This document shows, one piece after another, positions 1-7,899 of a DNA stretch of 64,000 nucleotides. The translations under genes were made by a program, and so were the position numbers. How positions within the stretch are numbered: the first letter of the stretch is position 1; each line of letters begins with the position of its first letter. The notes beneath the pieces are model-generated. The model had not been told where the DNA came from. It did no database searches and saw nothing but the letters and a program-made list of their open reading frames with translations. Source of the stretch: Methylophaga thalassica. Its GTDB lineage: Bacteria > Pseudomonadota > Gammaproteobacteria > Nitrosococcales > Methylophagaceae. The DNA is taken from assembly GCF_030159795.1 (NCBI RefSeq), contig NZ_BSND01000005.1:558001-622000 (forward strand), in the 5' to 3' direction.

Positions 1-867
1 ATGACTTCCTGAATATCTTGTGCCGTCATCACACGCAGCTTTTCTTTAATTAAATAGAACTGTTCATGATCGGAAAGCCGAGGCTTAACTTGATATTGTG
101 AGGCTCTACCTCTGGAGTCGGCGATACGTGACGTAGTAACAGGGTGAGTCCGTAAAAACTCTGGAATAGCATCCCCCCCATAAAATCGACTTGCTTGTTG
201 TAGCTTCTCAAAAAAGCTCGGCATGGCTTCCGGATTAAACCCAGATTTAACCAGTGTTTGCATACCAATGTTGTCAGCTTCTGCTTCATTCGCTCTAGTG
301 TAATCAATCTGACTCTGAATACTCCCTGCCTGCACAGCCATAATGGCAGCCGAACCAGCTTTGGGATCTGCCGCCCCTAATAACGCAGCCGCTATCATGG
401 CTGCAGTACGAGGTATAGTCATACGCTTTGAGTTCTCAAAACTTCTCAAAATATGACGTTGAGTAATGTGAGCTATCTCATGCGACATAACAGAAGCCAA
501 TTCGTCTTCATTGGCAGCCGTTATGATCAAACCTGAGTTGACACCAACATAGCCACCTGGAGTGGCAAAAGCATTAACGGCACCATCTGGCAACACAAAA
601 AAAGTGTAGTTTAAATTAGGCTCATTACTGTTTGAGGCCAATCGATACCCCAAAGATTGAATGTAACTCGTCACTTCAGGGTCTTCGACCAGCTCTGTGC
701 TTTGTTGTAATCGCCAGAAAAAAGCCTGACCTATCTCCTGCTCTTCTCGGGGAGAAATCAACTCACCGGCACTATCGCCCATTTCAGGTAAAGCAATATC
801 CAGCGCCCAGCTTGTGCTCAGATGACAAAAGAAAAGTACGCTGACGATGTGAAATATTGTTCTCATA
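1..867 (-). CDS. bepA: BepA-like periplasmic M48 zinc metalloprotease (3' end outside window)
   Basis: Reading the minus strand from the ATG at 867 gives an open frame that runs off the left edge (289 codons visible). It begins with a signal-peptide-like stretch (MRTIFHIVSVLFFCHLSTSWA). A zinc protease motif, MSHEIAHITQRH (HExxH), is encoded around 466-490, and a downstream NEAEADNIG segment fits the third zinc ligand. This layout is that of the M48 family proteases BepA/YfgC and LoiP, which act in the periplasm on outer-membrane protein assembly and LptD maturation. The C-terminal TPR part expected for BepA lies outside the window, so BepA versus a shorter M48 protein cannot be settled. The gene is divergent from the tusA-like gene, about 100 bp away. 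It is part of the chromosomal left flank of the islands. Confidence 0.85.
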
Positions 868-969
868 AGCTAAATAGACCTACCACAAAGGCGCACGGTT
901 CCAGCAAGACAGTGAATACAAATCCGTTTATCATTGCGTCACATTTTAAGAATAAATTGGACAACTAGT

Positions 970-1200
970 ATGTCAGAATTTCATAAAGAAATTGATACAT
1001 CCGGACTCAATTGCCCTCTTCCCGTACTGAAAGCCCGAAAAGCACTCGCAGACATGGCATCTGGGCAGCGGCTTTTGTTAATTGCGACCGATAAAGGTGC
1101 CAACAAAGATATTCCCGCTTTTTGCAAAATGACGGGTAATCAGTTGGTTGATACTTCAGAGGTCGATAACAAATATCACTTCATCCTCGAAAAAGCCTAA
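970..1200 (+). CDS. TusA-family sulfur carrier protein
   Basis: A 76-residue protein with the family signature CPLPVLKARKAL near the N terminus, where the cysteine of the CPxP motif carries persulfide sulfur. TusA-family proteins pass sulfur in tRNA thiolation, molybdopterin synthesis or sulfur oxidation; which role applies cannot be read from sequence. An in-frame ATG at 934 exists, but the ATG at 970 gives the normal TusA length and starts just before the conserved beta strand (EIDTSGLNCP), so 970 is preferred. The gene is the last chromosomal gene before the tRNA remnant that marks the left end of island A. Confidence 0.88.
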   Translation: MSEFHKEIDTSGLNCPLPVLKARKALADMASGQRLLLIATDKGANKDIPAFCKMTGNQLVDTSEVDNKYHFILEKA

Positions 1201-1335
1201 AAGACAGCACTTTCGTTCGCTTCTCGACCTGTCGAAACAGCCCTGTTCAGTGTCTCAAGATAGTCGCTATAGAACGTTGTATGGGTAGAAAAACTGCAGC
1301 AATGAATGTGTCAGTTATTGAAAAAATAAGATAAA

Positions 1336-1380
1336 TGGCGTCCCCGACAGGAGTCGAACCTGTGGCCTTCCCCTTAGGAG
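1336..1380 (-). repeat. att site: displaced 3' half of tRNA-Arg(CCU), left end of island A
   Basis: These 45 bp match the 3' half (anticodon loop to CCA) of the complete tRNA-Arg at 28250-28294 with three mismatches. The mismatches are at 1347, 1362 and 1364, and the T-stem pair changes at 1347/1362 compensate each other (ACAGG/CCTGT instead of GCAGG/CCTGC). Similarity ends at the anticodon loop (TTAGGAG on the plus strand). A TTATTGAAAAAA stretch just outside is also shared with the tRNA flank at 28229. Joined to the 5' half at 46407-46445 it rebuilds a full cloverleaf. It is therefore probably the original chromosomal 3' end displaced by integration. Confidence 0.85.
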
Positions 1381-1488
1381 ACGGATTTAACCTTTTGTTT
1401 TATAAAGGGGTATTCTATAACACCCTGATTTTACTATCACTTAGTATAACGACTAAGCACACTAAGTCACGAATAATCACGTTGTTAG

Positions 1489-1508
1489 TGTCCCAAATTT
1501 GTCCCAAA
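1489..1508 (+). other. Candidate integrase arm-type binding sites (left end of island A)
   Basis: Two direct copies of TGTCCCAAA start 11 bp apart (1489 and 1500). The same pair with the same 11-bp spacing and orientation lies at 28164 and 28175 next to the integrase gene. Short direct repeats flanking the core on both arms of attP are typical binding sites for the N-terminal arm domain of tyrosine recombinases. The assignment is inferred from position and symmetry. Confidence 0.6.
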
Positions 1509-1602
1509 TATTCTAATCTTTTGAGTGTGTATTAACGACAAATACTTGCATTTGTTTTATTCTGAAAGAGAATCTGGAATCTTAACCACTATGGAGAGTG
1601 AT

Positions 1603-2178
1603 GTGAAATTATGTAAATCTTTTCTTACTGCAATTTTTTTTAGTTTTGCTGTAACCGGCTGCTCAAGCGATCAAGCCAGCGAAAAAAACTTTAAAAATGT
1701 TCTTCAAAATTACTACAACTCTTTAGATAAACCCGCGACTTGCATATCAGCAGGTCTAAAATTCCCTTACGAAAATCAGAAAACATTAGATTGGAACATC
1801 GGCGGTGCTTCTCTCGAAGATAAGTTAGGTGCCTTGAATGATGCCGGATTAATTGAACAAGCTGGCGATGGTTATTCTTTATCTAGCACTGGCGAGAAAT
1901 ACTATGATGGGAGTGGTAGCTTTTGTTATGGCAGTATTCAAGTAACAGAGGTCACTAACTTTACTGAACCTAACACGATGCGGGGATACACGGTGTCTCG
2001 TGTAAATTATGTTCTCAATGTCAGTGATCGACCAGAGTGGTCAAAAAATGAAAACCTGAGCAAGATTTTCAAGATCACTGAATCAGGCTTAAAAGGTGGA
2101 TACGGTAATACCGAACCCAAACATGCAATGATGCTTATTAAAACGAATAAGGGATGGGTTACAGAGAAAGAAATGTAA
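1603..2178 (+). CDS. Hypothetical lipoprotein
   Basis: A protein of about 191 residues with an N-terminal signal peptide ending in a lipobox (FAVTGC), so it is predicted to be lipidated on the cysteine and held in the inner or outer membrane. The GTG at 1603 is chosen because a GGAG ribosome-binding site lies 6 bp upstream and the product begins with a typical charged n-region (VKLCKSF). Upstream in-frame starts at 1525 and 1591 would put extra polar residues before the signal. The rest is soluble, with an alternation of strands and two cysteines; I recognise no family. It is the first gene inside island A and ends at a strong terminator shared with the convergent gene. Confidence 0.65.
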   Translation: MKLCKSFLTAIFFSFAVTGCSSDQASEKNFKNVLQNYYNSLDKPATCISAGLKFPYENQKTLDWNIGGASLEDKLGALNDAGLIEQAGDGYSLSSTGEKYYDGSGSFCYGSIQVTEVTNFTEPNTMRGYTVSRVNYVLNVSDRPEWSKNENLSKIFKITESGLKGGYGNTEPKHAMMLIKTNKGWVTEKEM

Positions 2179-2207
2179 ACAAGGCCATTACCTACCCCCA
2201 AAAAAAA

Positions 2208-2233
2208 GAAGCCTCTAGAAAGAGGCTTCTTGC
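2208..2233. terminator. Bidirectional rho-independent terminator
   Basis: A 9-bp perfect stem, GAAGCCTCT / AGAGGCTTC, with an AGAA loop. It is preceded by an A run and followed by a T-rich stretch, and lies between the lipoprotein gene (plus) and the convergent 538-codon gene (minus). Confidence 0.85.
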
Positions 2234-2319
2234 GTTTTATCTAATCCAATAATTTTTAGTAGCCCCGAACTATCATTTTTATAGTTCGAGAATGATTCTG
2301 AACAATATTGTAAATTCTG

Positions 2320-3912
2320 TTAGGTTCCTGAGTTGGAAAAAACACAGCCCTTGAGTAAAAATCGATTCATTGAAGAAGAAATAGATTGCATTCTATCTTT
2401 CTCTGAAACCAATGGTTTTCCAAGTACATGTAGTAGCTGTCGTGATGACACGGTATATGAAACATCGCCAGGAAATCTAGACAACAGTCTGTAAACAACT
2501 ATTTCACAATGATAAAATTCAACCTCTTCAGAAACACCTGCAGTTTTGAAAAGATCTTTCAACATGGTGTATGCCAGTTGGTATGGACCTCTTCCTCCAT
2601 AGCCCCATGCAAACTCACTATCATTGTGTGGGTCACATAAAATTTTTGAGGGATCTCCCCACAATCCTAGCTTTTGTGAAAGGCTCGTTTTATCTGAAAC
2701 GTACCCTGAATCATGTATGAGTTGCCTTTTAAGGCTAATCCCATCCTCCGTATCTAAGTGATACAGAACCAATGTATTCAAATTGATTTTTGTTTTTTCA
2801 TAATACCTATAATGTTGTATTGATATGGGCTCTATATGAACTAGCGGCAAAAACACATTCATAATAGGATCAGCTAACTTTAAAGTTTTTGCTATTACTT
2901 TGGCCAAGTCTCCCCATGAAAAACCTAATTTCTCAAATTCATTTGATAACTTTTGATACCCAGCCAAGACAGCAATTAATAACTTTTCAGGCTCTTCAAC
3001 TTCAACAATGTCATTACTCACGCATGCAAGAGCCATTGCTCCACTGCCGATAGGAAACTCTGCACTTATTAGAAGTCCCAAGAACCTAAGTAAGTTTGAG
3101 GGGGTGCCCACTAAATTTTTATATTCTGAATGAAATCTGCGGTACTCTGCCTCCGTTAAATCTCTGTGTGGGTCGTCAAAAATATTTTGATGCAGCCTTG
3201 CAGAAACAAACAGTGTAGAAATCATGATATCAAGATACCAATCACATAAAGCCGATTCGTCACTTAATATTTTATCCGTGACGGAACTGCACAAGAACAT
3301 TGGTATAGCTGATACGCTATGCGTACAAAGTAAAGATAAAGAAATGTCGTTTACTGCGAAATCTTTTTGCCACGTTTTTTCCCCTTCATAGACAAAAGGA
3401 ATTCGCCATTTTTTTGCAATTTCACTCAAACATCGTTCTGCCAGTCTTTCTTGATCATCCGGAGCCAGCAAAGATGGCCTAAGTTCAGCAGATCTAGCAC
3501 ACAAGTAACAGTCGAGTGCTGTCAATAGCGCTGGTATGCCTATAAATGAATGATCTGGAACGAGGAATTGCCCTGAGTCAGGTGAAGCAATGCACAATTT
3601 CTCTCTCTTGCTAGGAGGGGGATCGCTTTTTCTCTTTAACCAACGACTAAAAGTGGTTGGATCGCAAAAGTATTGCTTTTCATTGTCAGTAGTTGGATCG
3701 CAAAAGTTTTGCTTTTTATTGCGAGTGGACATGCGAATGGACAGTGGCAACCTATTATGGACAAAGTTATAAAGATCAATATCTCTTACAGCACCCATGT
3801 CCGTGATCTCTTGACTTAGACAGAACTCTCTTTTCAATTGGAAAGCCCATGCCTGAAGTCTAATTTCCCATGTTGGTAATCGAGTAGCCTCTTTTGGAGG
3901 TCTTCCTGCCAT
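2320..3912 (-). CDS. Hypothetical protein, about 530 aa, possible DNA-binding N terminus
   Basis: The start at 3912 (MAGRPPKEATRLP) has an AGGAG site 8 bp upstream and is preferred to the in-frame ATG at 3936. The N terminus has an AT-hook-like GRPPK and a basic stretch (FSRWLKRKSDPPPSKREKL) that could contact DNA. A 12-residue tandem duplication contains FCDPTT twice. The remainder is mostly helical with no catalytic motif I can name. It faces away from the AlpA-like gene, with which it shares a 114-bp divergent promoter region. That context suggests a regulator or an accessory island protein, but no function is assigned. Confidence 0.6.
   Translation of the reverse strand: MAGRPPKEATRLPTWEIRLQAWAFQLKREFCLSQEITDMGAVRDIDLYNFVHNRLPLSIRMSTRNKKQNFCDPTTDNEKQYFCDPTTFSRWLKRKSDPPPSKREKLCIASPDSGQFLVPDHSFIGIPALLTALDCYLCARSAELRPSLLAPDDQERLAERCLSEIAKKWRIPFVYEGEKTWQKDFAVNDISLSLLCTHSVSAIPMFLCSSVTDKILSDESALCDWYLDIMISTLFVSARLHQNIFDDPHRDLTEAEYRRFHSEYKNLVGTPSNLLRFLGLLISAEFPIGSGAMALACVSNDIVEVEEPEKLLIAVLAGYQKLSNEFEKLGFSWGDLAKVIAKTLKLADPIMNVFLPLVHIEPISIQHYRYYEKTKINLNTLVLYHLDTEDGISLKRQLIHDSGYVSDKTSLSQKLGLWGDPSKILCDPHNDSEFAWGYGGRGPYQLAYTMLKDLFKTAGVSEEVEFYHCEIVVYRLLSRFPGDVSYTVSSRQLLHVLGKPLVSEKDRMQSISSSMNRFLLKGCVFSNSGT
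3656..3727. repeat. 36-bp tandem duplication inside a coding region
   Basis: Two copies (3656-3691 and 3692-3727) share GTTGGATCGCAAAAGT and then diverge slightly. They encode 12-residue units with FCDPTT in the 538-codon minus-strand gene. The length is a multiple of three, so the frame is kept. Confidence 0.8.
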
Positions 3913-4026
3913 TTTGCACTCCTGCAAAAAATACATTCTAAAGAATCAATTCTTTACCTTTTTCTACTGTCACTTGAAGCATAACATGCACCAAAACCAT
4001 CCGATATCGTTCTGGAGCATAATTTC

Positions 4027-4230
4027 ATGTCATTCAATGATACTCATTTACTTACTGTCGCAGAGCTGGCAGATGTCCTTCACATGGATGTAGGAACAAT
4101 AAGAAACCGTTTAAGCAGAGGAGACGCCATGCCACCCTCGATCAAAATCGGACGTCGTCGACTATTTCCGGTAAGCGAGCTAAGTAAGTGGCTAACAGCA
4201 CAACTGACGTCAAATGAGCAGGAGGTTTAG
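4027..4230 (+). CDS. AlpA/excisionase-type helix-turn-helix protein
   Basis: A 67-residue protein consisting of one MerR-like winged HTH. It has LLTVAELADVLHMDVGTIRNRLSRG as helix-turn-helix and then the wing with IKIGRRRLFPVSELSKWL. This is the HTH_17 pattern found in AlpA regulators, which activate integrase or excision, and in Xis proteins. A GGAG sequence lies 9 bp before the ATG. It is divergent from the 538-codon gene and just upstream of the replication-initiator candidate. It is a likely switch for island excision or replication, though that role is inference. Confidence 0.75.
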   Translation: MSFNDTHLLTVAELADVLHMDVGTIRNRLSRGDAMPPSIKIGRRRLFPVSELSKWLTAQLTSNEQEV

Positions 4231-4293
4231 GCTGCCAATTAGTGGCATTAAACCGACCTTTTCTTCCTAATAAACGTCATTTGACCAATATCT

Positions 4294-4911
4294 ATGAAAC
4301 CAACTAATGACCTAAATTGGTTCCGAGTTATTCGGGCAACGCTCACCACCATGGCAAGTGCCCTAAGACAAAAGAAAATAAATACGACGGATATTTATTT
4401 GTATCTTTTGATTAAGTCTTATGCCAATTACAAAACAGGTGAGGTAGAAATTGCTGCTCCAAGACTGTCTGAAATGGCAGGTTTATCGACTGCTACGATT
4501 AAGCGCTCTATATCGAACCTGGTAAAGAATGAATATCTCAGAAACAAGTCACGTAACGGACAAGTTAATCAGTACCACTTAGTTGAGCATGTTCCACTAG
4601 TCGTTGATGGTGAGCCGAAATTAGCTAAGTGGGAATACGCACCTGCTACTGAGACGAAGGTTCGAGATGAAATAAAGAAATATCTAGCCGGAGGTGAGCT
4701 CTCCAGTGATGTATCTGTCAGCATCGAGAATATGACCATCAACTTCTATAACAACGTGGTTAATATCAACATCAGTCATGACGTTGATCTAACAAAAGAA
4801 GAAATGGACTCAATTTTAAGCGCCTTGCAAAACCCGAAAACACCACCGAATTTTAGAAAAAAACTTACCGAACTTTATCCACAGCTCAAAAATGAGCCGG
4901 GTCAAATATGA
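4294..4911 (+). CDS. Winged-helix replication-initiator candidate
   Basis: A 205-residue protein. Residues about 40-95 form a winged-helix domain (YKTGEVEIAAPRLSEMAGLS, then TIKRSISNLVKNEYL), the pattern used by plasmid Rep proteins and their relatives. The C-terminal half is acidic and helical with no recognised domain. Immediately at and after its 3' end lie direct repeats, two perfect DnaA boxes and an AT-rich tract (4875-5018), the usual place for the origin of an iteron plasmid relative to its rep gene. No ribosome-binding site is obvious at 4294. A purely regulatory HTH protein remains possible. Confidence 0.55.
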   Translation: MKPTNDLNWFRVIRATLTTMASALRQKKINTTDIYLYLLIKSYANYKTGEVEIAAPRLSEMAGLSTATIKRSISNLVKNEYLRNKSRNGQVNQYHLVEHVPLVVDGEPKLAKWEYAPATETKVRDEIKKYLAGGELSSDVSVSIENMTINFYNNVVNINISHDVDLTKEEMDSILSALQNPKTPPNFRKKLTELYPQLKNEPGQI

Positions 4912-5018
4912 TATGGGGGTAGTATCAAATATGAGCTGGGGGTCGTATCAAATATGATACGGGTCTCTTCCTTATATATAGATATATAGATCTTTTAGAG
5001 TAAAAAAATTGTGGATAA
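4875..5018. other. Candidate iteron-type replication origin (oriV)
   Basis: This region contains, in order: a perfect DnaA box TTATCCACA (4875-4883); direct repeats of 23-bp period, TCAAATATGAtatGGGGGT at 4902-4924, a second at 4925-4947 and a shorter third from 4948; a TATA-rich tract (4971-4990); and a second perfect DnaA box in the opposite orientation (TGTGGATAA, 5010-5018). Iterons, DnaA boxes and an AT-rich unwinding element next to a winged-helix gene are the standard parts of an iteron origin. The parts are seen; origin activity is inferred. Confidence 0.65.
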
Positions 5019-5048
5019 CTGAAATTTACTTAACAAAGAAGCGAGCAA

Positions 5049-5255
5049 ATGAATAAAAACACTGTTTCTATGATTGGACTACATGTATCAAAAAATGAAA
5101 TCACAGAACTACCTGATGGCCTTTTCTTAATCGAAAAGACTTACAACGGACAAAAGTTCTCTGTCACCCATGACGATCTGACTGCAGGTATTGAAGCAAT
5201 GAAGTCATTGATTGAAAGCAACTGCATGCGAGCAATAACTCAGCCTTCCCAATAA
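5049..5255 (+). CDS. Hypothetical small protein
   Basis: A 68-residue protein with strands and helices (ELPDGLFLIEKTYNGQKFSV, then a C-terminal helix DLTAGIEAMKSLIE). It starts 30 bp downstream of the origin candidate. The upstream sequence AAGAAGCGAGC is a weak ribosome-binding site. No family recognised. Its position between the origin candidate and the structured region suggests a plasmid-type accessory gene. No other reading of this interval looks more like coding sequence. Confidence 0.5.
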   Translation: MNKNTVSMIGLHVSKNEITELPDGLFLIEKTYNGQKFSVTHDDLTAGIEAMKSLIESNCMRAITQPSQ

Positions 5256-5495
5256 TGACATTACTACATTTCTGTATGCGTGAATCAATGAGGCCTGACT
5301 CACGCATGACTTTATGTGAGCTCATATCGCATTAGATATCGCATGTAATCGCGTTTTTAATACGACGTGGTTGATTCTGGACGAATTCCCAACCACCTCG
5401 CAAAACGCTGATATAACAGTCAAAAAAGAGCGTTTTTTGCCTGCCTGGATAATGCCCCTGATGAAAATGGAGCAAATAATGATGATGAATTTGAA

Positions 5496-5738
5496 GCGCC
5501 CCCGTCAGGACTGCACGCAGCCTGACTACCTGCTTCGCAGGCTTCGGCGAAACCACATTGCATGGGGTTATTTATCGCCTCGGTTGTGGCTTGAGGCCGC
5601 AACTCTCGCTGGACGCTCGACCCACGAAACAGGTAGTCAGGCTGCGTGCGAAATGATGGTTAATGATGACATTACTTGTTATGCGTTGATTGATTATCGC
5701 TGTGCTTAACCTGGATGGCACTTGCATGACGGGGGCGC
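5496..5738. repeat. Nested long inverted repeats (large stem structure)
   Basis: Two perfect inverted repeat pairs are nested. The outer arms are GCGCCCCCGTCA (5496-5507) and TGACGGGGGCGC (5727-5738). The inner 20-bp arms are GCACGCAGCCTGACTACCTG (5513-5532) and its complement at 5630-5649. The arms could fold the region into one long hairpin or cruciform. It lies directly before the hairpin array at 5741-6038. The overlapping reading frames here do not look like protein genes. It could be part of an oriT, a single-strand origin or a structured RNA. Confidence 0.7.
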
Positions 5739-5740
5739 AA

Positions 5741-6038
5741 TCACTAACGCATATTTTTGGCTTGGGCCAAAACCATGCTTGTTCAGCCTAGGGGCTGACC
5801 ATAGCGATTAGTGACAAACTTGGCCGTTTGTCATTCCGTCAGATCCTGAACGGAAGCTGACGGAACGAGCATCACATTTATGCCTTTGGGAAGGCACAAA
5901 TGAGACCGCAATTTCTGGCTGAAATTGCTCTGCTCGCATCCAGGTGGTTGGCCACCAGGTGTGATCGCCCTTGTGGTTTATCAATCACAAGGGCGATGCA
6001 CTGACTCATTCGCTTTTTGATAGAAAAAGTCGCGAATG
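5741..6038. ncRNA. Array of about ten hairpins: structured RNA or ssDNA origin candidate
   Basis: Consecutive stem-loops fill this non-coding stretch. A pairing between 5741-5750 and 5804-5814 encloses the hairpins at 5757-5772 (7 bp) and 5783-5798 (6 bp). Further hairpins lie at 5812-5831 (7 bp), 5834-5865 (9 bp), 5876-5901 (11 bp with one mismatch), 5908-5928 (8 bp), 5943-5956 (5 bp), 5964-5997 (12 bp) and 6007-6038 (7 bp plus a T/A extension). Several loops are alike on the plus strand: TTGG, TAGG, TGGG, TTGG. Such density is seen in large structured RNAs and in single-strand or transfer origins; which one applies is not known. Type ncRNA is used as a placeholder. Confidence 0.5.
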
Positions 6039-6100
6039 TCGTCATTGTGTCAACGCTATTTTACTAGGCCGCAAAATAATCGATGACACAAGTTAGGTCT

Positions 6101-6167
6101 CTATTTTTCGGTTCCGAAAAATAGCTGATCTTTTGATTGAAGTCTGTGCTTTTTCGGAACCGAAAAA
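6101..6167. promoter_or_regulatory. Paired palindromic operators upstream of the 6189 gene
   Basis: Two near-identical palindromes share the arms TTTTTCGG and CCGAAAAA. The first is CTATTTTTCGG-TT-CCGAAAAATAG (6101-6124). The second is TTTTTCGG-AA-CCGAAAAA (6150-6167). Their centres are 46 bp apart, and the second ends about 20 bp before the start codon at 6189. They are probably binding sites for a dimeric repressor, perhaps the downstream winged-helix protein or the AlpA-like protein. Confidence 0.7.
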
Positions 6168-6188
6168 TCAAGTATAGGGAGAATGTTT

Positions 6189-6923
6189 ATGGATAAACAT
6201 GCACGATTTGAAGAAAAACGGGATTTTCTGATCGAGTGGGTTTTGGAATTTCACTACACCACTCCCAGAATCCTATGCTCTGCTCTCGGGCTCAACCGAC
6301 AACATCAGAGCAATTTCTTTGCATCTTTAAAAAAGTCAGGCCTGTTCAAATTTATCCGGCACCCTTTTATCAGAGAGAACGTCATTATTTTGTCTCACCA
6401 AGGGCGAAACTATGCGTTCCTGCTATCAGAGTTAGCAGAGTCGTATTCCATGACAGAGAGTCGAATCACCGGCTCCAACCTGATACATAACCTCAATGTT
6501 CAACAAGCCGTAATCTCACGTGCGGATCTGAGTCGTCCATTCAACTTCCGATTTGATAAACACGTCACTGAAATTACCAAGGGCAAGCGTCCAGATGCCG
6601 TCTATATGAAAAATGGTGTCTGGCATGCCTTAGAGGTCGAAATCACTCAGAAAAGTCGTAATCGTATCTACGCGGGCTTTCTTGAACAGATTGAAAATAT
6701 GAAATCGGAGCATTACGAACATGTTGAATACATTTTCCCTTCAGCGTCGTTAATGAGTCGTTATCAGAAACGGTTTAACGACGACTTCTGGCCAGTCGTG
6801 TATCGAGATAAAACAGGGAAATTCAAGCAGCAAATCCGCGACGGTGAGCTTGTGATGGCTGATGCTCGAAGCGACAAAATCAGGCAACGCTTCTCATTCA
6901 CCACAGGTATGCCTTATCAGTAA
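6189..6923 (+). CDS. Replication-relaxation-like winged-helix protein with nuclease-like core
   Basis: About 244 residues. The N-terminal third reads like a winged helix (FHYTTPRILCSALGLNRQH, then LKKSGLFKFIRHPF). The middle contains RPDAVYMKNGVWHALEVEI, a D...ExE arrangement like the PD-(D/E)XK fold of replication-relaxation and mobilisation accessory proteins. The ATG at 6189 is preferred over 6183 because AGGGAG lies 7 bp before it. Two palindromic operators precede it, and the hairpin array lies upstream, so it may act on that DNA. The family assignment is by resemblance only. A regulator without nuclease activity is possible. Confidence 0.5.
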   Translation: MDKHARFEEKRDFLIEWVLEFHYTTPRILCSALGLNRQHQSNFFASLKKSGLFKFIRHPFIRENVIILSHQGRNYAFLLSELAESYSMTESRITGSNLIHNLNVQQAVISRADLSRPFNFRFDKHVTEITKGKRPDAVYMKNGVWHALEVEITQKSRNRIYAGFLEQIENMKSEHYEHVEYIFPSASLMSRYQKRFNDDFWPVVYRDKTGKFKQQIRDGELVMADARSDKIRQRFSFTTGMPYQ

Positions 6924-7028
6924 ACAGGTGCATAAGGCTGCAATGGAGCACCTGGATCAGACAAGTCTGCTCGCAGTCACCCTATCTTAGGGTCTCTTTT
7001 TTAACTGGAATTAATTCAGGAAACAACC

Positions 7029-7883
7029 ATGAAAAAACACATTATTGCTGCAGTTATTTTCTTCAATAGTCTGTGCTCTGTGAACGTCTATGCAACGGGT
7101 ATCCCGGTTGTTGATGTGGCTCACATCGCAGAAACCGTCCTGCAATATCAACAACAGTTGAGAGATTACAAAGAATACATGATCCAAACTGGATTACAGG
7201 AGAGTCAGATGATGCAGATGCTGACCGACTACCAACAAGTTCTCAGGGAGTACGGTCACTATCTGAATCAGATCCAAGGATTACAGAATCAGATCTCAGC
7301 AAGCGAATGGGATATGTTGATTGGCACTGTTGAGCAATTTTATGGCAGTGCTGATATATCGGTTATCCCTTCCATGGATCACACTTCACCGACATATCAA
7401 GAAGATGTTCGTAGCGTTCTGAACGAATATGGTCTTGCCCCCAAGTCGACAGACGATGTCATCACTAGATTTGAGTCAGCCGGTGTCACAGACACGGCTG
7501 CATTTCAATCCAATATGGATCAAGCCAATCAAACCTATTCCAAGTACTCCAATCAACTTGAAATGGTGGCTTCCAATAGACAACAGATCGCCAAACTTCA
7601 CAGGATAAGAGAGAGAAATAAATCCCTGCTTAAATCGCTTGGGGATGAATCTGATCTAGCAACACTTCAACAAATAGCATCCCAGCAAATCATGCTTTCC
7701 AATCAGCTGGAAGGTCAGGCAACGATGCTCAATCAACTGCTACAAACCTATGAGCCCCCTTCAGCGCTCTATGCAGCTCAAAAGGCGAAGCGCCTAGAAA
7801 ACGAGGCCGCCAGGTTGGAGGCAGTCAAAGATAATAAACCTGAGTTATCTGGCATTACTAATTGGGCAGACTTGGGGCTGTAA
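7029..7883 (+). CDS. VirB5/TrbJ-like type IV secretion pilus-tip protein
   Basis: A 284-residue protein with a cleavable signal peptide (MKKHIIAAVIFFNSLCSVNVYA) followed by GIPVVDVAHIAETVLQYQQQ. This is the typical mature N terminus of VirB5/TrbJ proteins. The rest is helical and glutamine-rich with coiled-coil character, as in TrbJ. VirB5 sits at the tip of the conjugative pilus and is exported to the periplasm. A clear RBS (CAGGAAAC) precedes the ATG. It heads a tight set of four genes (spacing -1 to about 16 bp) ending with a VirB6-like channel protein. Confidence 0.75.
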   Translation: MKKHIIAAVIFFNSLCSVNVYATGIPVVDVAHIAETVLQYQQQLRDYKEYMIQTGLQESQMMQMLTDYQQVLREYGHYLNQIQGLQNQISASEWDMLIGTVEQFYGSADISVIPSMDHTSPTYQEDVRSVLNEYGLAPKSTDDVITRFESAGVTDTAAFQSNMDQANQTYSKYSNQLEMVASNRQQIAKLHRIRERNKSLLKSLGDESDLATLQQIASQQIMLSNQLEGQATMLNQLLQTYEPPSALYAAQKAKRLENEAARLEAVKDNKPELSGITNWADLGL

Positions 7884-7899
7884 ACAAAAGGAATTGATG

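Noticed and set aside
1335-1535. 66-codon open frame starting in the tRNA remnant
   Set aside because: It translates the tRNA 3' half and the integrase arm sites; no ribosome-binding site.
5371-5709. 112-codon plus-strand open frame
   Set aside because: It lies over the nested inverted repeats, has no ribosome-binding site, an implausible composition (runs of Met and Arg) and is explained by structured non-coding DNA.
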